Shown piece by piece: positions 42,403 through 51,449 of a stretch of DNA of 64,000 bases; position 1 is the first letter of the stretch; each line of letters starts with the position of its first letter. The stretch covers positions 37,715 to 101,714 of the forward strand of contig NZ_JBHSRF010000025.1 of assembly GCF_042658925.1 (NCBI RefSeq), given 5' to 3'. Origin of the DNA: Sphaerisporangium aureirubrum. GTDB taxonomy: Bacteria; Actinomycetota; Actinomycetes; Streptosporangiales; Streptosporangiaceae. Under the pieces are notes generated by a model. It was not told where the DNA came from. It saw only the letters and a program-made list of their open reading frames with translations, and did no database searches. The position numbers and the translations under genes are program-made.

Positions 42403-43641
42403 TCAGTGGGCCGTCCCGGCGAGCTCCGCCAGGGCGTCGATCAGGCGGTCGGCCGCCCAGTGCAGGTCCTCCGCCGAGACGACCAGCGGCGGGGCCAGGC
42501 GGATGGTGGAGCCGTGGGTGTCCTTGGCGAGCACGCCGTGGCGCAGCAGGATCTCGCAGACCTGGCGGCCGGTGCCGAGCGTGGGGTCGATGTCCACGCC
42601 CGCCCACAGGCCGCGCCCGCGCACCGCGACCACGCCGTGGCCGCCCTGCCCGGCCGGGCCGATCAGGGCGCGCAGCCGCTCGTGCAGCACCGCGCCGAGT
42701 TCCCGAGCCCTGGCCTGGTACTCGCCGGTCCGCAGCAGCTCCACGACGGTGTGGCCGACCGCGCAGGCCAGCGGGTTGCCGCCGAACGTCGAGCCGTGCT
42801 GCCCCGGCTTGATCACGCCGAGCACGTCCGCGTCCGCCACCACCGCCGAGACCGGGACCACGCCGCCGCCGAGCGCCTTGCCCAGGACGTACATGTCCGG
42901 CACGACGCCCTCGTGGTCGCAGGCGAAGGTGTCACCGGTGCGGCCGAGGCCGGACTGGATCTCGTCCGCGATGAGCAGCACGTCGTTCTCGGTGCAGATG
43001 TCGCGGACCTGCCGCAGGTAGCCGTCCGGCGGCACCAGCACGCCCGCCTCGCCCTGGATCGGCTCCAGCAGCACCGCCACGGTGTCGGCGTCGATGGCCT
43101 CGTGGATCGCCTCCGCCGAGCCGTACTTCACGATGCGGAAGCCCGGCGTGGCGGGCCCGAAGCCGTCCCGGGCGTCGGGATCGGTGGAGAAGCTCACGAT
43201 GGTGGTGGTGCGGCCGTGGAAGTTGTCCTCCATGACCACGATGTTGGCCTTGTCCGGGCGCACGCCCTTGACCTCGTAGCCCCACTTGCGGGCCACCTTG
43301 ATCGCGGTCTCCACCGCCTCGGCTCCGGTGTTCATCGGCAGGACCATGTCCTTGCCGCACAGCGCCGCCAGGCCCTCGCAGAAGCCGGCGAACCGGTCGT
43401 GGAAGAAGGCCCTGCTGGTCAGGGTGACCCGCCTGAGCTGGTCCTCGGCGGCCTTGAGGATCTCCTCGTTGCCGTGCCCGAAGTTCAGCGACGAGTACCC
43501 GGCCAGGCAGTCGAGGTACCGCCTGCCCTCCACGTCGGTGACCCAGGCGCCGCGCGCCTCGCGGACCACCACGGGCAGCGGGTGGTAGTTGTGCGCGCTG
43601 TGCCGTTCCGCGCGCTCGATCAGGTCGCCCGTCACGCTCAT
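42403..43641 (-). CDS. rocD: Ornithine aminotransferase
   Basis: This 412-residue class III PLP aminotransferase converts ornithine to glutamate semialdehyde. Motifs are CLAGYSSLNFGHGNEEI, LPMNTGAEAVETAIKVARKW, NFHGRTTTIVSFS, LLIADEIQSGLGRTG with the PLP Asp, and the Schiff-base Lys in VLGKALGGG, followed by HGSTFGGNPLACAV. The start is ATG 43641, overlapping the dimethylargininase stop (ATGA). The pair converts methylated arginine or citrulline-branch products to glutamate. Confidence 0.94.
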   Translation of the reverse strand: MSVTGDLIERAERHSAHNYHPLPVVVREARGAWVTDVEGRRYLDCLAGYSSLNFGHGNEEILKAAEDQLRRVTLTSRAFFHDRFAGFCEGLAALCGKDMVLPMNTGAEAVETAIKVARKWGYEVKGVRPDKANIVVMEDNFHGRTTTIVSFSTDPDARDGFGPATPGFRIVKYGSAEAIHEAIDADTVAVLLEPIQGEAGVLVPPDGYLRQVRDICTENDVLLIADEIQSGLGRTGDTFACDHEGVVPDMYVLGKALGGGVVPVSAVVADADVLGVIKPGQHGSTFGGNPLACAVGHTVVELLRTGEYQARARELGAVLHERLRALIGPAGQGGHGVVAVRGRGLWAGVDIDPTLGTGRQVCEILLRHGVLAKDTHGSTIRLAPPLVVSAEDLHWAADRLIDALAELAGTAH

Positions 43642-44438
43642 GGCCGGATCTCCAGTGTGCAGCACTTGGGCCCGCCGCCGGCCTTGCGCAACTCGCTAAG
43701 GTCGACGGGGATGACGTTGAGCCCACGGCGCTTCAGCTCCAGGGCCAGCTCGCCGGCCTCCATGTTGACCACGACGTTCTCGCCGTCGCTGACCGCGTTC
43801 AGGCCGAGCACGGCGGCGTCCTCGGCCGAGGCGAGGACCGCGTCGGGGAACATCCGCCGCAGCACCTCACGGCTCCCCGCCGAGAACGCCCCCGGGTAGT
43901 ACGCCACGTTGCGCCCGTCGAGGGGGAACAGCGCCGTGTCCAGGTGGTAGTACCGGGGATCGGTCAGCCGCAGGGTCACCACCGGCCGACCGAGGAACTC
44001 CTGCGCCTCCTGATGCGCCGCGACCGCCGTGCGGAACCCGGTCCCGGCCAGGATCACCTCGTCCAGCGTGAGGAAGTCCCCTTCCCCTTCGTTGGTCTCC
44101 GTCGCGGCCAGCCTCGTGGCGTATCCGTTCCGCTCGAACCACTCCAGGTACGCCGGCCCCTCCGCCGCCCTCTCCGCCGTGGCGAACCGCGCCCCGTAGA
44201 CCCGTCCGCCGACCACCAGGGCCCCGTTGGCCGCGAACACCATGTCCGGCAGCCCGTCGACGGGATCGATCAGGCTGACCTGATGCCCGAGCTCCTCGTA
44301 CGCGTCCTTCAGCCGTTCCCACTGACGCACCGCCGTGGCGGCGTCGGCCCCCGCGGCGGGGTCCATCCAGGGGTTGATCGCGTACTCGACCGCGAAGAAC
44401 TCGGGTCGGCACATCAGGAAATGCCGGCTGGGCGCCAT
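43638..44438 (-). CDS. ddaH: Dimethylargininase (DDAH) / amidinotransferase-superfamily hydrolase
   Basis: This is 266 residues. The superfamily propeller motifs are LMCRPEFFAVEYAINPWMDP, LPDMVFAANGALVVGG, the acidic NEGEGDFLTLDE, the catalytic His in DPRYYHLDTALFPLDG, and the C-terminal nucleophile Cys in GGGPKCCTLEIRP. In actinomycetes this family hydrolyses dimethylarginine or related guanidines to citrulline. It is upstream of and coupled to rocD, with an Lrp-type regulator upstream. Confidence 0.9.
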   Translation of the reverse strand: MAPSRHFLMCRPEFFAVEYAINPWMDPAAGADAATAVRQWERLKDAYEELGHQVSLIDPVDGLPDMVFAANGALVVGGRVYGARFATAERAAEGPAYLEWFERNGYATRLAATETNEGEGDFLTLDEVILAGTGFRTAVAAHQEAQEFLGRPVVTLRLTDPRYYHLDTALFPLDGRNVAYYPGAFSAGSREVLRRMFPDAVLASAEDAAVLGLNAVSDGENVVVNMEAGELALELKRRGLNVIPVDLSELRKAGGGPKCCTLEIRP

Positions 44439-44632
44439 GTATCACTCCGTCGGAAGCCATCGGAAATCCGCTGGTCAGGGATGGCTACAGCCTAAGAACG
44501 GGGATACGGGCTAGCCAGCCGCGCACCTTGCGCCTCATCTGCGATCGATTGCGTCCACACCGGCCGCGACGGCGATCCGTTGCGCCGAGACGGCCTCGTC
44601 ACGCCCCTGTCACAGGCCCGACACACGGCCTG

Positions 44633-44648
44633 CCACCCGGCCGGGTGG
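44633..44648 (-). terminator. Palindromic hairpin at the end of the Lrp gene
   Basis: CCACCCGGCCGGGTGG is a perfect 16-bp palindrome immediately after the stop at 44649. The rest of the 210-bp gap up to 44439 holds the promoter of the ddaH-rocD operon but no recognisable box. Confidence 0.55.
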
Positions 44649-45113
44649 TCACTGGGTCGGGGCGCCGTCGCGGACGTGCGGGGTGTCGATCAGGCGGGAC
44701 AGGACGATGGCGCTCTTGGTGCGGACCACGAACGGCTCGGAGGCGATGCGCTCGATCACCTGCTCGACGTGCCGCACGTCCCTGGCGCGGATGTGCAGCA
44801 GGGCGTCGGCCTCGCCGGTGATCGTGCAGGCGGAGACCACCTCGGGGTGGCGGGACACGGCCAGGCCGATCTCGGTGGGGGAGGTCTTGCCGCGGCAGAA
44901 CAGCTCGACGTAGGCCTCGGTGGTCCAGCCGAGGGCGGACGGCTCGACCCGCGCGGTGAAGCCGGTGATGGCGCCACTGCTGAGCAGACGGTCGACGCGG
45001 CGCTTCACGGCAGGCGCCGACAGTCCGATTTGATTGCCTATTTCGGCATATGTTGAACGAGCGTCGTCGACCAGGGCCTTGACGATCGCACGGTCCAGCG
45101 CATCCAGCTCCAC
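44649..45113 (-). CDS. Lrp/AsnC-family regulator
   Basis: This is 154 residues. The helix-turn-helix contains LDALDRAIVKALVDDARSTY, AEIGNQIGLSAPAVKRRVDR, and the RAM ligand domain has EVVSACTITGEADALLHIRA. GTG 45113 lies seven bases after a -10 box TATACA, implying a leaderless mRNA. Upstream starts would run into the promoter and terminator. It is positioned to control the ddaH-rocD operon, as Lrp proteins do for arginine and ornithine catabolism. Confidence 0.92.
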   Translation of the reverse strand: MELDALDRAIVKALVDDARSTYAEIGNQIGLSAPAVKRRVDRLLSSGAITGFTARVEPSALGWTTEAYVELFCRGKTSPTEIGLAVSRHPEVVSACTITGEADALLHIRARDVRHVEQVIERIASEPFVVRTKSAIVLSRLIDTPHVRDGAPTQ

Positions 45114-45119
45114 GCTGAC

Positions 45120-45129
45120 CTGTATACAG
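45120..45129 (-). promoter_or_regulatory. Lrp promoter -10 within a palindrome
   Basis: CTGTATACAG is a 10-bp palindrome containing the -10 hexamer TATACA, which ends seven bases before GTG 45113. It is a likely autoregulatory site. Confidence 0.55.
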
Positions 45130-45132
45130 CCC

Positions 45133-45170
45133 TGTGGCGTGGCACCGGGACGCCCGGGTGCCACGCCACA
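45133..45170 (-). terminator. Terminator of the CDP-alcohol transferase operon
   Basis: TGTGGCGTGGCACC (45133-45146) and GGTGCCACGCCACA (45157-45170) are perfect 14-bp arms with an 10-nt GC-rich loop, 20 bases after the stop at 45190. Confidence 0.82.
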
Positions 45171-45189
45171 GCGGAGCGAGTCGCGGAGA

Positions 45190-45909
45190 CTACTGCTTCT
45201 CGGCGTCGCCCGTCGCCTGCTCCATGGCGTCCTCCGGCGAGGCCTCCAGGTCGTCCCCGGCCTGGGCCAGCGCCGACTCCTTGTCCAGCCGCAGCCAGCT
45301 GGTCACGCTCTCGAACGCGAACAGCACGCCGAGGTAGAGGGTCAGGGCCCCGGCCACCCAGGTGAGCAGCCCCAACGCCGCCCCCGCCCCGAGCAGCAGC
45401 AGCCGCACCTCCCAGCCGAGCCCGGCCTGGAACACCCACGGCGCGGGCCAGATGCTCTGCCGCGTGCGGTACACCGTGTCGTAGGTGTGGTACCCCACCA
45501 CGTAGATCAGCGCGAACAGCAGCCACTTCGGCGTGTCCGCCGCCAGCCCGAGCAGCATGACGACCGCGAACTCGGTGCCGCGGATCAGCGGCGGCACCAG
45601 CCAGTCGAACCGCCCGAGGTGGTCGCGCGGCGCCGTCGGGATCACCAGCACCGCCATGACCAGCGCCGGCAGGAGCATGACCCACCCCGTGCCGGGGTCC
45701 AGCACGCCGGTGAGGCCGATCACCACGACGGCGACCAGGGCGACCAGCGTGGCGGGCACCGGCGGCAGCCCGGGCCCGATGCGGTCGCGGACCGCGGCCA
45801 CCAGCGGGCCGTCGTCACGGTAGGCGAGCAGGCGGGCCGTCTGGACCCGCCGCCGCTCCTCGTCGGGGTCGGGGAGCGGCACGGAGGCGGTCTGCGGGTG
45901 AGTGATCAT
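45190..45909 (-). CDS. DUF5941 membrane protein
   Basis: This is 239 residues with about six hydrophobic segments between charged ends. The motif HTYDTVYRTRQSIWPAPWVF is the conserved part of DUF5941, found next to or fused to CDP-alcohol phosphatidyltransferases in actinomycetes. It overlaps the upstream transferase gene by four bases (ATGA). It probably works with that enzyme in making a polar lipid. Confidence 0.85.
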   Translation of the reverse strand: MITHPQTASVPLPDPDEERRRVQTARLLAYRDDGPLVAAVRDRIGPGLPPVPATLVALVAVVVIGLTGVLDPGTGWVMLLPALVMAVLVIPTAPRDHLGRFDWLVPPLIRGTEFAVVMLLGLAADTPKWLLFALIYVVGYHTYDTVYRTRQSIWPAPWVFQAGLGWEVRLLLLGAGAALGLLTWVAGALTLYLGVLFAFESVTSWLRLDKESALAQAGDDLEASPEDAMEQATGDAEKQ

Positions 45910-47510
45910 GCGAGCGACCTCGTCAGACGTCCGGTGAGCGTGTAGAGCGCGGCGATGCCGCCCCAGATCAAGAGCGTGAGGAACGTGACCCGGGGCTCGA
46001 ACACGGCCGCGGTGATCGCGATGACGGCGAACCGCTCGCCGATCGGGAAGACGATCATCTTACGCGCCCAGTGGACGGCGCGGAACCGCCCCGCCTGGGA
46101 CCAGAGCCGCAGCAGGCTGCGCACGGTCGTCGTCTTGCTCGTCTTGCGCTTGCTCAGCTCCTCGCGCAGCGGCCGGTCGTCCACGACGTTCAGCGCCAGC
46201 GTGGGCAGCGGCGCGGGCGGCTTGCGCCGGTTGGCCGCGCCGAACGAGAAGTCCAGCAGGTGGCGCACCGACTGCAGCGCCAGGGCGATCAGCGCCAGTG
46301 TCCACACGTCACCCTGACCGGCGACGGTCGCGCCCACCGCCAGGCCCGCGAAGACGATGTATTCCTTGGCGCGGTCGAACGTCGCGTCCAGCCAGGCGCC
46401 GAGCACGCCGAACTTGCGGGCGTACCGGGCGACCTGGCCGTCCACGCAGTCGAACACGAACGCGAAGTAGATCAGCACGCCGCCCGCGACCCACCCGGCC
46501 CGGTTGCCGGTGGCGAACGCCAGCGCCGCCAGCACGCCGAGCGCGATGGAGATCATCGTGACCTGGTTGGGCGTCAGGCCGCGCCGCGCCGCCCAGCGGG
46601 CGATGAAGCGGGAGTAGGTGCTGACGAAGTAGGTGGTGAAGAAGCCGTCGGCGCCCTTGACCGCGTTGTTCAGCCGGGCGCGGTCCTCGTCGTACCCGGA
46701 CATGGCCAGCGTGGCGGCGTCCGCGTCCTCCTGGGTGGCGACCCGGGTGAAGAAGAGGTCCCGCCGGCCGCGCAGGCCCATCGAGACGCCCCGGCGCACC
46801 AGGCCGAGCACCAGCAGCTGCACGAGGTCGTCCTCGGGGCCGAACAGGTGGGCCATGTCCGCCAGCTCACGGGCCGCCTCCGCCAGCGTCGCGGCGTGGC
46901 GCTGGTGCAGGTGGAGGGGGCCGAGCGCCACGGCGTTCGGCCGGGTGACCGCGTGGTACGCCGAACCGGCCGACACGACGCGCGAACGGCCCGCGCGCAG
47001 GCGGACCGGCAGGCCCTCGTGGAGCCTCTGGCCGATCTCGGGTTCGGCCTCCTCGATCGGGACGGCCTCCTCCCGGGCCGACTCGTTGTCGCCGTTGTCG
47101 CCGTTCTCTCCGTTGTCTTCCCCCTCGCGCGGCTCCTTGGCGATCAGTGCCAGGGCGCCCCGCTTGCTCTTGGTGATCTGGTAGATCAGCTCGTCGTGCG
47201 TGACGGAGCACGCGGGGATGATGAAGAGGTTCTCCGTCGCCTGTTCGGCGGCGTCGGCAAGCGCTCTCAGGTCCCCGGCGAGATCGGGCGACTCCACCAC
47301 CCGGCCGGGGTACGCGCGAAAGTCGCCGGCGTCGCCCGGGCGGGCGATGGCGAGCGGCTCGGCGTCCATCGAGGTGAGCTGGCCGTACAACCGGCCTAGC
47401 ACGGTGGGTGATCCGGGCAGCGATGTCAGCGCCAGGCGGGCGGGCGGGACGGGCGGCTCGGCGGAACCGATCGGGCCGGGCGAGGAGCCCAGCAGGACCA
47501 CGCGGGTCAT
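45906..47510 (-). CDS. CDP-alcohol phosphatidyltransferase with N-terminal accessory domain
   Basis: This is 534 residues. The C-terminal half is a CDP-OH-P transferase with the full motif DCVDGQVARYARKFGVLGAW and then LDATFDRAKEY (the D..DG..AR...G...D...D pattern), in a membrane domain of five or six helices. The N-terminal half (about 280 residues) is soluble and resembles degenerate sugar-nucleotidyltransferase domains. It carries a simple-sequence linker of Gly/Asp/Asn/Glu at about 133-142. The acceptor is unknown, and inositol-phosphate or similar is plausible. Confidence 0.88.
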   Translation of the reverse strand: MTRVVLLGSSPGPIGSAEPPVPPARLALTSLPGSPTVLGRLYGQLTSMDAEPLAIARPGDAGDFRAYPGRVVESPDLAGDLRALADAAEQATENLFIIPACSVTHDELIYQITKSKRGALALIAKEPREGEDNGENGDNGDNESAREEAVPIEEAEPEIGQRLHEGLPVRLRAGRSRVVSAGSAYHAVTRPNAVALGPLHLHQRHAATLAEAARELADMAHLFGPEDDLVQLLVLGLVRRGVSMGLRGRRDLFFTRVATQEDADAATLAMSGYDEDRARLNNAVKGADGFFTTYFVSTYSRFIARWAARRGLTPNQVTMISIALGVLAALAFATGNRAGWVAGGVLIYFAFVFDCVDGQVARYARKFGVLGAWLDATFDRAKEYIVFAGLAVGATVAGQGDVWTLALIALALQSVRHLLDFSFGAANRRKPPAPLPTLALNVVDDRPLREELSKRKTSKTTTVRSLLRLWSQAGRFRAVHWARKMIVFPIGERFAVIAITAAVFEPRVTFLTLLIWGGIAALYTLTGRLTRSLA

Positions 47511-47724
47511 GTCACCCTTTCAGGCTGGGGTGCAGAGGCGGTAGGCGAGCGAGGGGGGTGTCGCCGCAGGGGGGAAAGTTTAGTGACTGTTCTCACGCGC
47601 GACGTCATCGGGAATCCACCGAGACACATTCGTCGCATATCGGCAGCCACATCGATCCACTCCGCACCACGCCGTTGTCGTGGGCTGTCGACAGGTGACC
47701 GCACGGCGCGGGCCGTCGCCTCTC

Positions 47725-47730
47725 TAGACT
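47725..47730 (+). promoter_or_regulatory. recO -10 box (leaderless)
   Basis: TAGACT ends three bases before ATG 47734 and six before GTG 47737. A transcription start seven bases downstream would fall on the GTG, so GTG 47737 may be the real leaderless start of recO. Confidence 0.55.
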
Positions 47731-47733
47731 GGC

Positions 47734-48465
47734 ATGGTGAACCTCTACCGCGACGAGGGCGTCGTGCTGCGCACCCAGAAGCTGGGTGAGGCCGACCGTA
47801 TCGTCACGGTGCTCACCAAGCGCACCGGCAAGGTACGCGGCGTCGCCAAGGGCGTGCGCCGCACCACCTCCCGGTTCGGCGCCCGGCTCGAGCCGTTCAC
47901 CCACGTCGACCTGCAGATCCACGTCGGCCGCTCGCTCGACGTGATCACCCAGGCCGAGACGCTCCGGCCGTACGGCGAGGCCCTGGTGAGCGACTACCCC
48001 CGCTACACCGCGGGCGTCGCCATGCTGGAGACCGCCGACCGGCTCACCGTCGGCGAGAAGGAGCCCAACCTGCGGCAGTTCCTGCTGCTGGTCGGCGGGC
48101 TGCGCACCCTCGCCGACCGGGGCCACGAGGCCAGGCTCGTCCTGGACGCCTACTTCCTGCGCTCCCTGGCCGTCGCCGGGTACGCCCCCGCGCTCGACTC
48201 GTGCGCCCGGTGCGACACCCCGGCGATCCGGGCGTTCGCCATCGCCGCGGGCGGCGTGGTGTGCGGCGGATGCCGGCCCCCGGGCGCCGCGGTGCCCGCC
48301 GCCGAGACGATCGGGCTCATGATCGCCCTGATCCGCGGCGACTGGGCCGCCGCCGACGCCTCCGAGTCCCGCCACCGCACCGAGTGCAGCGGCCTCGTGG
48401 CCGCCTACCTCCAGTGGCACCTGGAGCACGGCATCCGCTCCCTGCGCCACGTCGAGCGCGTCTGA
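47734..48465 (+). CDS. recO: DNA repair protein RecO
   Basis: This is 243 residues. The N-terminal OB fold is LYRDEGVVLRTQKLGEADRI, followed by GKVRGVAKGVRRTTSRFGAR. The zinc site has four Cys, in SCARCDTPAI and VVCGGCRPPG. It mediates RecA loading with RecR. It is followed 46 bp later by uppS, a gene pair conserved across actinomycetes. Confidence 0.96.
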   Translation: MVNLYRDEGVVLRTQKLGEADRIVTVLTKRTGKVRGVAKGVRRTTSRFGARLEPFTHVDLQIHVGRSLDVITQAETLRPYGEALVSDYPRYTAGVAMLETADRLTVGEKEPNLRQFLLLVGGLRTLADRGHEARLVLDAYFLRSLAVAGYAPALDSCARCDTPAIRAFAIAAGGVVCGGCRPPGAAVPAAETIGLMIALIRGDWAAADASESRHRTECSGLVAAYLQWHLEHGIRSLRHVERV

Positions 48466-48511
48466 GTCCCGTTTCCCGAGTTCCGCCACACATCCAGGAG
48501 AGAGCCGCACC

Positions 48512-49285
48512 GTGAACGTCCGTCCGCCCGCCACCCACCCGTCCGGGGCCGTCCCCCCGCCGATCCCCCGCGACCTGCTCCCCAAGCACGTCGCGATCGT
48601 CATGGACGGCAACGGCCGCTGGGCCAAGGCGCGCGGCCTCCCGAGGACCGAAGGCCACAAGGCGGGCGAGTCCTCCCTTTTCGACGTCATCGAAGGCGCC
48701 ATCGAGATCGGCATCCCCAACCTCTCCGCCTACGCCTTCTCCACCGAGAACTGGCGCCGCTCGCCGGAGGAGGTCCGCTTCCTCATGGGCTTCAACCGCG
48801 ACGTCATCCGCCGCCGCCGCGACGAGCTGAACGCCATGGGCGTGCGCATCCGCTGGGCCGGCCGCCCCGGCCGCCTCTGGAAGAGCGTCATCGGCGAACT
48901 CCAGGACGCCGAGGAGATGACCAAGAACAACCGCACCATCACCCTGCAGTTCTGCGTCAACTACGGCGGCCGCGCCGAGATCATCGATGCCGCCACCAGC
49001 CTCGCCAAGGACATCGCCGCCGGCCGCGTGAAGCCCGACAAGGTGACCGAACGCACCTTCGCCCGCTACCTGGACGAGCCCGACATCCCCGATGTCGACC
49101 TCTTCATCCGCAGCTCCGGCGAGCAACGAATCTCCAACTTCCTGCTCTGGCAATCCGCCTACGCCGAAATGGTGTTCCTCAACCAGCTCTGGCCGGACTT
49201 CGACCGCCGAGACCTCTGGCAGGCCTGCGAAATCTACGCCAAACGCGACCGCCGTTACGGCGGCGCTCTGCCCAACCTCTCCTGA
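48512..49285 (+). CDS. uppS: Isoprenyl (polyprenyl diphosphate) synthase, cis type
   Basis: This is 257 residues. Cis-prenyltransferase motifs are HVAIVMDGNGRWAKARGLPR with the catalytic Asp, GHKAGESSL, AYAFSTENWRRSPEEV, and the C-terminal DLFIRSSGEQRISNFLLWQS, YAEMVFLNQLWPDF. It makes the lipid carrier for peptidoglycan and other glycans. The start is GTG 48512 after AGGAGAG. Confidence 0.96.
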   Translation: MNVRPPATHPSGAVPPPIPRDLLPKHVAIVMDGNGRWAKARGLPRTEGHKAGESSLFDVIEGAIEIGIPNLSAYAFSTENWRRSPEEVRFLMGFNRDVIRRRRDELNAMGVRIRWAGRPGRLWKSVIGELQDAEEMTKNNRTITLQFCVNYGGRAEIIDAATSLAKDIAAGRVKPDKVTERTFARYLDEPDIPDVDLFIRSSGEQRISNFLLWQSAYAEMVFLNQLWPDFDRRDLWQACEIYAKRDRRYGGALPNLS

Positions 49286-49389
49286 CCCGGATTCCGGACC
49301 TGAGATAACGGTCAGGCGGAAATACCTGGTCGTCCCGTGTCGTCATCACATTCCGATATGAGCGGTTGATCGCTGTTCGACCGGTGACC

Positions 49390-49395
49390 TATAGT
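49390..49395 (+). promoter_or_regulatory. -10 box of the secreted metallopeptidase-like gene
   Basis: TATAGT lies nine bases before GTG 49405. There is no Shine-Dalgarno between them, so initiation is probably leaderless or nearly so. Confidence 0.45.
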
Positions 49396-49404
49396 CCGGG
49401 ACTC

Positions 49405-50190
49405 GTGCGGACAAAATTGACGATCATCGTGGTGGCCGGGCTTCTGGGCTCGCTTTTCCTCTCGGGGGCGGAGGCCTCCGCGGGGGCGTACCCGGTCAGG
49501 GACGCGCCGGTCCTCACGTCCAACAAGTTGTACAAGAGCGGTGTCCTTCCCCGTTTCTCCTGCAAGCAGGGGGCGCTCAGCACGGAGAACACCAAGGCGG
49601 CCGTGAAAACGCTGAAGGCGCTCTGGGGGTGCCTGAACAAGGGGTGGGGCGCTTATTTCGGCAAGGCGGGGCTGGATTTCAAGCCCGCCAAGTTGACCGT
49701 CATCACCAAGGGGCGGCGGTTCTGCGGTGACAAGTGGGAGAAGACGCAGGCCGCGTCGTACTGCGAGGAGAACTCCACCGCCGCGATCCTGGCGGACAAG
49801 TACTACCTCAAGGTCCGTGAGATCTACCATTTCCAGCTCGCCGCGAGCCTCTACGGGCGTCATGTGCAGGAGCTCACCGGAATCGGCGACGGCTTCCAGA
49901 CCGTCGACTACTCCACACGGCCCGAGCTGAACGAGCTGTACCGCCGGTACTCCCTTCAGGCGTACTGCCTCGGCGGGGTGTTCCTCGGGGCAGTCTGGAA
50001 GACCGCGGCCCGTGACGCGGAGAGCTGGCCAGCGCTGCTGGACCTGATGAGAATCAACGGGGACGAGGGGAAGAAGCCCGGCAAGGAAGGCAGAGGCAAG
50101 AGCATCGTCCGCTGGCTGGACAGGGGCTACAAGTCCAGGAACCCGCGCTCGTGCAACACCTGGACCGCCTCGTCCGGGCTTGTGGCCTGA
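49405..50190 (+). CDS. Secreted protein resembling neutral zinc metallopeptidases, active site lost
   Basis: This is about 261 residues with a signal peptide (RTKLTIIVVAGLLGSLFLSG, then AEASAGA). The body follows the YpfJ-type neutral metallopeptidase layout: a Cys-containing segment, YCEENSTAAILADKYY, then ASLYGRHVQELTGIG, and a late YCLGGVFLGA helix and SCNTW Cys. In active members the central helix reads HE.GHHVQ. Here the first His, the Glu and the middle His are replaced (ASLYGRHVQ), so zinc catalysis is not expected. It may be a binding or inhibitor-like derivative. Confidence 0.7.
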   Translation: MRTKLTIIVVAGLLGSLFLSGAEASAGAYPVRDAPVLTSNKLYKSGVLPRFSCKQGALSTENTKAAVKTLKALWGCLNKGWGAYFGKAGLDFKPAKLTVITKGRRFCGDKWEKTQAASYCEENSTAAILADKYYLKVREIYHFQLAASLYGRHVQELTGIGDGFQTVDYSTRPELNELYRRYSLQAYCLGGVFLGAVWKTAARDAESWPALLDLMRINGDEGKKPGKEGRGKSIVRWLDRGYKSRNPRSCNTWTASSGLVA

Positions 50191-50204
50191 CGGCGGCGGG
50201 GACG

Positions 50205-51173
50205 TCAGCGGGCGTCGCGGAGCAGGGCGTCGCCGGCCCGGGTGCGCCGGTACTGCACCGCGGGCCCGAGGCGCATGCGGCTCACCAGGTCGGCGTCGAG
50301 CAGCACGCTCAGGTGGTACGACACCGTCGAGGGGGCCAGCCGGTGGCGCCGGCTCAGCTCGGTGGTCGAGCGGGACGAGCCGAGGTCGCGCAGGATCGCG
50401 GCCCGGCTCGTGCCGATCAGGCCAGACAGCGCGGCGTCCGCCTTCGGCGCGGCGGCGGGCCCGCCCGCCGGGTAGGCGATGAACGCGTCCAGGGGGTCGC
50501 ACACCTGCACGTGCAGGTTGGGCCATCCGAGCAGCGACGGCGACAGGACCAGCTCGCTGTCACTCAGGTCGCTGGCCCCGTCGTACGGCTTGACGATGCG
50601 CATCTCCTCGGGGCCCCAGTCGAGGTCGGGGTGCAGGGACTCCAGCACGTGGCCCACCCCGCGCGTGGCCATCAGATGCGCCCGCGCCGCCACGTCCGCC
50701 GCCAGCCGTTCCGCCAGCGCCTTGTGCTGGTCGGCGAGCGCCGTCAGCCAGAAACGGCGCAGGCCGTCGGCGGCTCGCCGGGCGAACGTGCCGTTCTCCA
50801 TGACGCGCCGGACGCCGTCCGGCATGCCCCCGTTCGGGTAGCGCTCCTCCAGCAGCTGCTCCGCCGTCGTCTCCCGGGGCGTCTGGCTGATGACGTCGAG
50901 CTGCCCGGCGAGCACGCGTTCCCACGGGCCCGCGGCGGGCCGCGGCGTCAGCATGTCCAGGACGTAGCCCAGCGGGCCCGGCGGCATCACCGCCGCGATC
51001 AGGGCGACGTCCGGGTCGCGTAACGCGTACCGGGCGGAGGCGCCCGCCATGCCGAGCACCGGGTGGCGCCGGTTGGCGGCGGTGAGGCGCAGCCAGGAGG
51101 TGATCTCGAACGCCGGAGAGGGCGCGATCCTGGTGCGGGCCAGGCCGGAAACGTCGAACTTAACGGTAATCAT
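50205..51173 (-). CDS. ArsR-type winged-helix regulator with DUF5937 domain
   Basis: This is 322 residues. The N-terminal about 230 residues match DUF5937 (VLGMAGASARYALRDPDVAL, LVLSPSLLGWPNLHVQV). The C-terminal winged helix is IGTSRAAILRDLGSSRSTTE, HRLAPSTVSYHLSVLLDADL. ATG is at 51173. It faces the peptide/ligase/protease operon across a 276-bp gap with an inverted GTGATTCAC pair and is the natural candidate for its regulator. Confidence 0.87.
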   Translation of the reverse strand: MITVKFDVSGLARTRIAPSPAFEITSWLRLTAANRRHPVLGMAGASARYALRDPDVALIAAVMPPGPLGYVLDMLTPRPAAGPWERVLAGQLDVISQTPRETTAEQLLEERYPNGGMPDGVRRVMENGTFARRAADGLRRFWLTALADQHKALAERLAADVAARAHLMATRGVGHVLESLHPDLDWGPEEMRIVKPYDGASDLSDSELVLSPSLLGWPNLHVQVCDPLDAFIAYPAGGPAAAPKADAALSGLIGTSRAAILRDLGSSRSTTELSRRHRLAPSTVSYHLSVLLDADLVSRMRLGPAVQYRRTRAGDALLRDAR

Positions 51174-51181
51174 GAGGCACT

Positions 51182-51239
51182 GTAAATCACTTTCGAGCCT
51201 GATCGAATCTGTACCGGGCGGCCTGTCGCGGTGATTCAC
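51182..51239. promoter_or_regulatory. Inverted half-sites upstream of the peptide operon
   Basis: GTAAATCAC (51182-51190) and GTGATTCAC (51231-51239) are inverted copies (8 of 9 bases) about 50 bp apart. CACTGT is also repeated beside each. They sit next to the start of the ArsR-type gene and could form a looping or paired operator. Confidence 0.45.
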
Positions 51240-51449
51240 TGTGAGCGCCGGCACGACCTCTCCGGGGCGGAACGGACGTCCTCCCGGGGCCGGTCGCGGA
51301 GCCTCGCCCGACACCGTTCCCGCACGTGGACCCCAGGAGCCCGCACGGTTCCGCCAGTCCTGTCCGATGGCGTTCCCCTTCCCCAACGGCCACGCCCGCC
51401 CCGGAGCGCGGCGTGGAATGAACCGGTGATTCGGAAAGGAGAAGATCCA

